Shown here one piece after another: positions 7,108 through 11,745 of a DNA stretch of 11,745 nt; the first letter of the stretch is position 1, and each line of letters starts with the position of its first letter. Source of the stretch: Geminicoccaceae bacterium (lineage in GTDB: Bacteria; Pseudomonadota; Alphaproteobacteria; Geminicoccales; Geminicoccaceae); the NCBI GenBank assembly GCA_020446285.1, contig JAGREZ010000223.1, forward strand, positions 1 through 11,745, written 5' to 3'. The notes below the pieces were generated by a model. That model did not search any database. It worked only from the letters and a program-made list of their open reading frames with translations, and was not told the DNA's origin. Made by a program: the position numbers and the translations under genes.

Positions 7108-8001
7108 TCAGCGCTGCACGAGTCGCGAGCGTTTCTCGAGACGGGAGAAAACGATCGCGAGGCTGTAGCAAAGGACGAAATACATCAAGGCGACGACAAT
7201 CCACGTCTCGAAGCGGCGGCCGGTGGAGACGGCGATCTCCGTGCCGATGAACGTCAGTTCCTGAACCGAGATCAACGACATGATGGCGCTGTTCTTCACC
7301 AGCATGATGAACTGGTTGGCGAGTGGCGGTGTCACGGCGCGAAGGGCCTGCGGGAGAATGACGAGGCGAAAGGTCTGGATCGGGCGAAGGCCGAGGCCGG
7401 CCGCCGATTCCCGCTGGCTGTCAGGAATGGAACGGATACCGGCACGGATGATCTCCGCGATGTAGGCAGCTTCGAACATCGCAAGGCAGAGAACGCCGGA
7501 AATCAGGTTCTCGAAGAGTTCGGGGGGACCGAGGAGGAGATTGACGACCGATTTTCCGCCATCGCCCAACTCGCGCGCCCAGCTGTCGATGCCCGATGCC
7601 GGAACGATCTGCGACGAGATGAAGAAATAGAAAACGAAAATGAAAACAAGAGGTGGAATGTTGCGGATGAGGCCGACATAGGCGTGTGCGGTCAGGCGTG
7701 GCAGGAGGCGCTCGCGTGTCGCCAGGATGCCGAGCACGAGGCCGAGCGCACAGGCGAGAGCCATGGACCAGATCGAGATTCGTATGGTGGTGAGCAGCCC
7801 TTCGAGCAGGACATTGGGTACCCACCATCCGAACTGCTCGTCATGACGGATCAGCACTTGAGGCAGGAAATTCCAGTTCCATTTGTAGACCAGAACGTCC
7901 GAGACGCGATACCAGACGTAAATGATGGCCGCGACGACCATCCCGATGACGATGGCGTCGATGCGGCCGAAAATGCGTGGCCTTTCGGGGTCGGGATACA
8001 T
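7108..8001 (-). CDS. Polar-amino-acid-type ABC transporter permease (HisM/GltK family)
   Basis: This is an inner-membrane permease of 297 residues. Hydrophobic segments lie near 14-31, 68-92, 110-132, 165-185 and 265-286. The family signature RNIPPLVFIFVFYF (113-126) and the EAA loop that contacts the ATPase, ESAAGLGLRPIQTFRLVILPQA (198-219), are clear. A loop of about 30 residues after residue 132 is longer than in short HisQ-type members and is likely periplasmic. The ATG at 8001 is the first start after an in-frame stop; I see no strong Shine-Dalgarno. The gene follows the solute-binding protein gene by 75 bases, a gap holding a GC-rich hairpin, and precedes the peroxidase-related gene by 28 bases. 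It probably pairs with the second permease at 9967-10806, because importers of this family often use two different permeases. No ATPase gene is in the window. Confidence 0.93.
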   Translation of the reverse strand: MYPDPERPRIFGRIDAIVIGMVVAAIIYVWYRVSDVLVYKWNWNFLPQVLIRHDEQFGWWVPNVLLEGLLTTIRISIWSMALACALGLVLGILATRERLLPRLTAHAYVGLIRNIPPLVFIFVFYFFISSQIVPASGIDSWARELGDGGKSVVNLLLGPPELFENLISGVLCLAMFEAAYIAEIIRAGIRSIPDSQRESAAGLGLRPIQTFRLVILPQALRAVTPPLANQFIMLVKNSAIMSLISVQELTFIGTEIAVSTGRRFETWIVVALMYFVLCYSLAIVFSRLEKRSRLVQR

Positions 8002-8023
8002 GCGTGCAAACCAGGCGGTCAGC

Positions 8024-8050
8024 GGCGGCGGCCGTTACGGGAACGCCGCC
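8024..8050 (-). repeat. GC-rich inverted repeat between binding-protein and permease genes
   Basis: GGCGGCG (8024-8030) pairs perfectly with CGCCGCC (8044-8050) over a 13-base loop that contains a nested CCG-TTA-CGG. There is no T-run on either side. Hairpins in this position, just after a binding-protein gene in the same operon, are known in other ABC operons to protect the upstream message and raise binding-protein levels over permease levels. That role here is inferred from position. Confidence 0.4.
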
Positions 8051-8076
8051 GGACAGAGGGTTTCCCGGTGGGTGGC

Positions 8077-8907
8077 CTATTGCGCGACCTGATCGGCCCA
8101 CGGACGACCGCCGAACCAGTACTGGTGCGTTTCCAGCAGCCAGCCCGACTGGATGTTCAGCATGATCCAGTTATTGAAGAAATTTAGTGCATCGGGATCA
8201 CCCTTGCGCACGGCAAAGGCTTCGCTGTTCGGCTCGATCTTCTCATCGGTCGGCGAGAATACCATCTCCGGATTGTCATAAATGGCGAATGCCGGCTTGG
8301 GCTGTGAGGAAAGCATGGCGTGGGCATTGCCGTTGAGCACTTCCTGCTCGGTTTGACCATCATCATCGAACTGGCGAAGTGTCGCCTTGGGGAAGTTCTC
8401 CTGAATGTAAAGGCAAGGCGTCGCGCCGCGGCGGCAGGCGAAGGTGACATCGGGGCTGTTGTAGCCGTCCGGCCATTGAAGGCCTTCCGCGAGTTCCTTG
8501 CTGGCCATCACGCCGATCGAGGAATTGGCATAGGGGAGGGTGAAGTTGACGGTGAGATTGCGAGCCGGCGTGATCGACATGCCGCCGATGATGACATCGA
8601 ACTTGCCGGCGAGCAGGGCGGGAATGATGCCGTCCCAAGCCGTCGGAACGAATTCGATGTCGACTTCCATGTCGGCGGCGAGCTTTTTCGCGACATCGAT
8701 CTCGAAGCCGATGAGTTCGCCATTTCTGTCACGCATCGCCCATGGCACGAATGTCGACATGCCAACGCGGATCGTACCGCGCTGTTTGATGGCCTCGATG
8801 GCGCTCTCGGACGAGAGGGCCTGCTGCGCCTCCTGCGCACGCGTCGATCCGGCTATCAGACTGACGACAAGTGTTGCGACGATGAGTGCCGCTCTCGCTG
8901 TTCGCAT
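8077..8907 (-). CDS. Periplasmic solute-binding protein, amino-acid type (SBP_bac_3 family)
   Basis: This is the 276-residue ligand receptor of an ABC importer. A Sec signal peptide covers residues 1-24, with cleavage expected after STRA; there is no lipobox, so the protein is soluble. Family features are a GTIRVGM strand (44-50), GFEIDVAKKLA (67-77), AWDGIIPALLAGKFDVIIGGMSIT (90-113) and R116, which should bind the ligand carboxylate. The second-lobe strand that normally ends in an Asp holding the alpha-amino group (LHD in GlnH) reads AHAMLSS (195-201), with Ser201 at that position. Two cysteines, C158 and C165, flank the GAT loop near the ligand. The start at 8907 is preferred over an in-frame ATG at 9138 because it gives a proper signal peptide and has AGGAG just upstream. 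It is probably the first gene of an operon with the permease and the peroxidase-related gene. Confidence 0.94.
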   Translation of the reverse strand: MRTARAALIVATLVVSLIAGSTRAQEAQQALSSESAIEAIKQRGTIRVGMSTFVPWAMRDRNGELIGFEIDVAKKLAADMEVDIEFVPTAWDGIIPALLAGKFDVIIGGMSITPARNLTVNFTLPYANSSIGVMASKELAEGLQWPDGYNSPDVTFACRRGATPCLYIQENFPKATLRQFDDDGQTEQEVLNGNAHAMLSSQPKPAFAIYDNPEMVFSPTDEKIEPNSEAFAVRKGDPDALNFFNNWIMLNIQSGWLLETHQYWFGGRPWADQVAQ

Positions 8908-9040
8908 CGTTTCCTCTCCTGCTGCCGCAGCGGATTCCCTCGCCCGGACGGCTGCCCCGGCATCCGGCTCGAACCTAGCAGAGCAATACGGCGGGTCGTA
9001 GGAAAAAGTCTTCGGGCAGTGCGGGATGCGCAGCAGGAAA

Positions 9041-9065
9041 GACGGGCGGGAATAACCCGCCCGTC
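9041..9065 (-). terminator. Intrinsic terminator of the YfdX-family gene
   Basis: A perfect 10-base inverted repeat, GACGGGCGGG (9041-9050) and CCCGCCCGTC (9056-9065), closes over a 5-base loop. Read on the minus strand it is followed by TTTCCTG and lies 38 bases past the YfdX-family stop codon. The stem is very stable but the T-run is short. It separates the YfdX transcript from the binding-protein gene, implying a separate promoter for the latter within 8908-9040. Confidence 0.8.
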
Positions 9066-9103
9066 GAGGGATTTGCCGAAGGAGAGCTGCTGCCGGGTTG
9101 TGG

Positions 9104-9844
9104 CTATTCGGCCTTACCGCCAGCGGCGTCCGCCGCATGATCCGTCCCCGATGTCAGCGACATCGGCGTTTCGAGCAGGATCGTATCATACTGATAGCCC
9201 GCTTCCGCCGCCTTGAGGACGAGATTGGCCTCGTAGTATTTTCCGTCCCCGACCATGGCCAGCGCATTGTCGACATGGTCCAGCGTCGATGTCAGTGGCA
9301 TCAGGATCCGCATGTAGCTGATGTCGATCTCGCCGAGCTTGAGCTCCTCGATGGCCTTCTCGTGCTCGCCGCTTGTGAAATGTTCGTTCGCCTTCGCGAT
9401 ATGCTCCTGCTTTTCGGGGGTGGACACGAAGGTGTCGGCGATCGCGACCTGGGCATCGACCGGAACGAGATCGAGTCTGCCGCTTTCATCTTCCCTTTCG
9501 ATCACCTTGCCGCCGATGCTCACCTGGCTTCTGACCGCATAGTCGGGCGCGTCCTTTCGGGCGAGGGCGAGAGCTTCCCTTGCCTCGTCCAGCATCGTCG
9601 TGGCGAGCTCCGGCTGTCCGTTGAATATGGCGATTCGAGCGGCCCGGATCCCGCGCATGGCCTGATATCCCTCATTCGAGAGCTTCAAGAGGCTCGCCGC
9701 GGTTTCATCCTTCGGCCTGGTCGCTTCGGCAACCTTGTCGACCTGCTTGCTGCCGGACTCGGTCGCAAGAACCGGGACGATGGCTGCAGATGTGGCAATC
9801 AGACCCGCAACCAGCAATGAAACGGTGATTTTCCTGCGCGACAT
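9104..9844 (-). CDS. YfdX-family periplasmic protein
   Basis: This 246-residue secreted protein has a Sec signal peptide at 1-27 (RRK start, hydrophobic core, VLA before the cut). The mature part matches the helical YfdX family: EGYQAMRGIRAARIAIFNGQ (58-77), LVPVDAQVAIADTFVSTPEK (126-145), KANEHFTSGEHEKAIEELKL (151-170), then SYMRILMPLTSTLDHVDNAL (176-195) and GKYYEANLVLKAAEAG (201-216). In Escherichia coli yfdX is controlled by the acid and drug-response regulator EvgA. A Salmonella member has been reported to act as a chaperone-like and antibiotic-binding protein; the biochemical role is not settled. A C-terminal tail of about 20 residues is Ala/Gly-rich. The start has AAGGAA 9 bases upstream. 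The gene sits between the two permease genes with its own terminator, so it looks inserted into, or independently regulated within, the transporter locus. Confidence 0.9.
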   Translation of the reverse strand: MSRRKITVSLLVAGLIATSAAIVPVLATESGSKQVDKVAEATRPKDETAASLLKLSNEGYQAMRGIRAARIAIFNGQPELATTMLDEAREALALARKDAPDYAVRSQVSIGGKVIEREDESGRLDLVPVDAQVAIADTFVSTPEKQEHIAKANEHFTSGEHEKAIEELKLGEIDISYMRILMPLTSTLDHVDNALAMVGDGKYYEANLVLKAAEAGYQYDTILLETPMSLTSGTDHAADAAGGKAE

Positions 9845-9900
9845 TTCCAGTTCCTTTCGTGCGATATCCAGTCAATGACAGGATTGATTCTCGCCGAAAG

Positions 9901-9942
9901 GTGTAAGCGTGTAACGTTAATTGCCTATGAACTTATATTCAT
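9901..9942 (-). promoter_or_regulatory. AT-rich control region of the YfdX-family gene
   Basis: In a 122-base gap that is AT-rich compared with its surroundings, several small symmetric elements occur: GTGTAA twice (9901-9906 and 9909-9914), the 8-base palindrome TAACGTTA (9912-9919), and ATGAA-CTTATA-TTCAT (9927-9942). On the minus strand the TATAAG inside the last element could be a -10 box, but no matching -35 is clear. These are candidate operator sites; the regulator is not known. Confidence 0.35.
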
Positions 9943-9966
9943 GCAGAAATCTTCAGGTAGTTTCTT

Positions 9967-10806
9967 TCATCGTGACATGCCGCTTCTTTTCTCGAGCCAT
10001 GCAGCGACAAGCGAAAGACTGATGGTCAGGACGAGGTAGATGGCGGCGACCGTGAACCAGATCTCGAAGCTCATGAACGTTTCGGCGATGACGTTTCTGC
10101 CTTCGGTGGTGAGGTCGAATATGGCGATCGTCGACACGATGGCGGAGTTCTTGATGAGATTGACGACTGCGCTGGTCATCGGTGGCAGCATGATCGGCAC
10201 GGCCTGTGGCAGGACGATGCGCGCATAGACCTGCCAGGGCCGGAGCCCGAGTGCGGATGCGCCTTCCCACTGGCCGCGTTCGACGGAGAGGATGCCGCCT
10301 CGAATGATCTCGGCGATGAAGGAGGCCTCGAACACGGCCAGGCAGATCACGCCCGTCCAGAACCGCTCGATGCCGATGATCGGCGAAAGAACGAAATAGA
10401 ACAGATACATCTGGACGAGGAGTGGTGTATTACGCACGGCTTCGAGATAGATCGTGGCGATGGCATAGCCGGATGCCGAACGGGAGAGGCGAAGCAGTGC
10501 CGTACAGAGGCCGATCGCGATCGCGATCATGCCACCGAAAAGGGTGATCTCCAGCGTCACGAAAAGGCCGCGCATCAGCGGCCCCCAGATCAGTTCACCC
10601 TCGATCACCCGGTAGATGTAGCGGGGCACGCGATACCACTGCCAGTTGTATCCCATCCCGGCAGCGCCGACCCAGACCGCCCAGACACACAAACCGCCGC
10701 CCGCCAGAAAGAGCAGGATATCGCTGACTTGCCGCCACATCCGCTTCATGCGGTCGGGTGGTGGCGGCGTCGCCAGTCCGGCAACATCGTTCTCCGTGCC
10801 GCTCAC
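9967..10806 (-). CDS. Polar-amino-acid-type ABC transporter permease, second subunit
   Basis: This inner-membrane permease has 279 residues from the chosen GTG start. Hydrophobic segments lie near 28-48, 78-104, 113-140, 150-168 and 248-270. The signature RNTPLLVQMYLFYF (125-138) and the EAA loop EGASALGLRPWQVYARIVLPQA (181-202) place it in the HisM/GltK family. The GTG at 10806 is chosen because GGGAGAGG lies about 10 bases upstream. An ATG at 10848 (14 residues longer, no Shine-Dalgarno) and an ATG at 10749 (19 residues shorter, just before the first membrane helix) are alternatives. It is likely the partner of the 7108-8001 permease, although the YfdX-family gene and the binding-protein gene lie between them. 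The MarR gene lies 200 bases upstream on the same strand. The two permeases differ clearly in sequence, which fits a heterodimer better than a recent duplication. Confidence 0.92.
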   Translation of the reverse strand: MSGTENDVAGLATPPPPDRMKRMWRQVSDILLFLAGGGLCVWAVWVGAAGMGYNWQWYRVPRYIYRVIEGELIWGPLMRGLFVTLEITLFGGMIAIAIGLCTALLRLSRSASGYAIATIYLEAVRNTPLLVQMYLFYFVLSPIIGIERFWTGVICLAVFEASFIAEIIRGGILSVERGQWEGASALGLRPWQVYARIVLPQAVPIMLPPMTSAVVNLIKNSAIVSTIAIFDLTTEGRNVIAETFMSFEIWFTVAAIYLVLTISLSLVAAWLEKRSGMSR

Positions 10807-10901
10807 CCCAAGACATCCTCTCCCGCATGCAATCGCCTGAACGAGCATTTACGAGCGTCGAGGAAATGGCAAGTCTCTCGCGGGCAGTTTGCGAGGTTGC
10901 C

Positions 10902-10947
10902 GCGGCGGATCGATGGAGCTGTGTGAATGATCGCATCGATCCGCCGC
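10902..10947. repeat. Perfect 14-base inverted repeat upstream of the second permease gene
   Basis: GCGGCGGATCGATG (10902-10915) and its exact reverse complement (10934-10947) flank 18 bases. The element lies between the MarR stop (11007) and the permease start (10806), about 95 bases before the latter. Neither strand shows a T-run after it, so it is not a standard intrinsic terminator. A long RNA hairpin in the transcript leader, a factor-dependent terminator of the MarR gene, or an operator are all possible. Confidence 0.75.
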
Positions 10948-11006
10948 CGGCACCTTCCAGGGCTTCGCGCATCGTGCAGTACAGGCCCGAAGCGCCGGAG
11001 CCGTTT

Positions 11007-11441
11007 TCAGGGCAACGGAGACCGGGTCCCGTCGCGAAAGGTGGCGATGGGTGGAAGCGCCTCGTCGCTCATCAGCTGGCGAACGACGTAGGTCATTGCC
11101 TCGCGACCTTTCCCTGTCAGGTAATAGGCGCGCTTTCGCAGATCGCTTCGATCCACATGTGGCTCGACGAGGCCGAAACCGTCCTCGAGCTTGCGATTGC
11201 GAATGCCGAGATCGAGCAGCTGTCGCGATATGGTCGCATTGGCCGCGCCGAGCCGTTCGGCGATTTCGGTAACGCCCTGGCCTTCCTGGATCCCGACCGC
11301 GAGAAATGTTCTCAAGGTCAACAATGTGGTGTGATTATGGGTTACCTCCTGCAAGGCATCGACAATGGCCGCCAGGCGGCGACTTGCCATCTTGATGTCG
11401 GTATCTTCATGAGTGCCATTTAACGATGTATTTTCGGACAT
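11007..11441 (-). CDS. MarR-family transcriptional regulator
   Basis: This 144-residue winged-helix DNA-binding protein has the expected MarR layout. Helical dimerisation segments cover about 18-50. The helix-turn-helix is at 57-79 (VTEIAERLGAANATISRQLLDLG), and the wing contains the signature DRSDLRKRAYYLTGKG (97-112). A C-terminal helix and a Pro-rich tail follow. MarR proteins usually act as dimeric repressors released by small ligands or by oxidation. No cysteine is present, so thiol-based sensing is unlikely. The ATG at 11441 has GGAG 5 bases upstream. It is in the same orientation as the transporter genes, and an inverted repeat covers its probable -35 box, suggesting autoregulation. 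Control of the nearby transporter is plausible from position only. Confidence 0.9.
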   Translation of the reverse strand: MSENTSLNGTHEDTDIKMASRRLAAIVDALQEVTHNHTTLLTLRTFLAVGIQEGQGVTEIAERLGAANATISRQLLDLGIRNRKLEDGFGLVEPHVDRSDLRKRAYYLTGKGREAMTYVVRQLMSDEALPPIATFRDGTRSPLP

Positions 11442-11474
11442 TTATACTCCATCGGGAATGGAGACGACCGACAA

Positions 11475-11507
11475 AGCATAATAAACTTCTGGTTGTATAA
11501 TCAACCA
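11475..11507 (-). promoter_or_regulatory. Probable MarR-gene promoter with overlapping operator
   Basis: On the minus strand TTGATT (11499-11504) and TATGCT (11475-11480) are 18 bases apart, a good fit to a housekeeping promoter, with a start of transcription near 11468 and a leader of about 27 bases. The inverted repeat TGGTTG-TATAAT-CAACCA (11490-11507) covers the -35 box. Its size and position fit a dimeric MarR operator. The repeat also contains TATAAT on the plus strand, a possible -10 for a divergent promoter, but no good plus-strand -35 is seen. Confidence 0.5.
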
Positions 11508-11745
11508 TTAAATAAACTATTTGACGAATTATGACGAAAATCCGATCCATCATGGCTCGAATGGGCGATATATGCTGTCGGATACTACGAATTTTTTATG
11601 GGATTGTCGCCTGCCTGATATGTCATGGTGCGTCCGGAAGCGGGAGCATCGACGTTCGTTCGTTTGCGGGTGGATGTGCGAGGCCCTGTTGCGAGGGCCA
11701 TCTTCGGGGATGTCACGCCAAAAAAAAAAGCTCAGTTCCCATTAG
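11508..11745. other. AT-richer flank with direct repeat and A10 tract, no convincing gene
   Basis: Upstream of the MarR promoter the sequence holds TGACGAA twice with a 10-base period (11522-11528 and 11532-11538), an inverted repeat GGCCCT-GTTGCG-AGGGCC (11682-11699), and a run of ten A residues (11720-11729). A plus-strand frame with a TTG start at 11521 runs 74 codons to a TAG at 11743-11745. Its peptide is rich in Cys, Trp and Arg and its codon use is unlike the neighbouring genes. It crosses the A10 tract and resembles no family I know, so I do not call it a gene. Confidence 0.5.

Noticed and set aside
8908..9138. N-terminal extension of the binding protein from an ATG at 9138
   Set aside because: It would place 77 unsupported residues before a good signal peptide and run through the YfdX terminator; the 8907 start has AGGAG.
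10758..11423. 221-codon plus-strand frame opposite the MarR gene and its downstream gap
   Set aside because: The MarR frame has the winged-helix signature; this one shows none and crosses the long inverted repeat.
11682..11699. GGCCCT / AGGGCC hairpin as a terminator
   Set aside because: No T-run follows on either strand in the proper position; the A10 tract would precede the stem when read on the minus strand.
11521..11745. 74-codon plus-strand frame ending at the window edge
   Set aside because: TTG start without a ribosome site, atypical codon use, runs through an A10 tract, and no family resemblance.

Overview
The window reads as the chromosome of a GC-rich alphaproteobacterium. The evidence is high G+C at third codon positions, long antisense shadow frames, amino-acid ABC proteins and a PAS-GGDEF-EAL protein of a type common in that class. 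Nothing visible fixes genus or species. I see no rRNA, tRNA, CRISPR array, transposase or phage gene.

Layout. (1) Positions 1-395, plus strand: the 3' part of a pentapeptide-repeat protein. Its end overlaps the convergent gene by 42 bases. (2) 354-3149, minus strand: a 931-residue PAS/GGDEF/EAL protein. Its GGDEF signature is destroyed and its EAL site is intact, so it is predicted to be a cyclic-di-GMP phosphodiesterase. (3) 3150-3683: a 534-base divergent intergenic region with two inverted repeats and repeated GGCAAC/GTTGCC hexamers close to the sugar operon. (4) 3684-6380, plus strand: rfbC, an extended SDR nucleotide-sugar enzyme, and rfbA. This is two of the four dTDP-L-rhamnose steps plus an SDR with a non-standard YxxxK motif. 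(5) 6492-8907, minus strand: a periplasmic solute-binding protein, a HisM/GltK-type permease and an AhpD-like peroxidase-related protein, probably one operon. (6) 9104-9844, minus strand: a secreted YfdX-family protein closed by a strong hairpin terminator. (7) 9967-10806, minus strand: a second amino-acid-type permease. (8) 11007-11441, minus strand: a MarR-family regulator with an inverted repeat over its probable -35 box. (9) 11442-11745: an AT-richer flank without a convincing gene.

How it may work together. On the left, a probable c-di-GMP hydrolase is divergent from genes supplying dTDP-sugars for surface polysaccharide, a pairing that suggests coordinated surface or biofilm control. 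On the right, one binding protein and two permeases would form a polar-amino-acid-type importer, but no ATPase gene lies in the window. The binding protein keeps the Arg that holds a ligand carboxylate but lacks the Asp that normally holds the alpha-amino group, so the substrate may not be an ordinary alpha-amino acid. Around the importer lie a MarR regulator, a YfdX stress-type periplasmic protein and a peroxidase-related protein with a CxxS instead of CxxC motif. A MarR-controlled uptake and stress module for an unusual ligand is a reasonable hypothesis. It is inference from neighbourhood and residues, not something demonstrated here.
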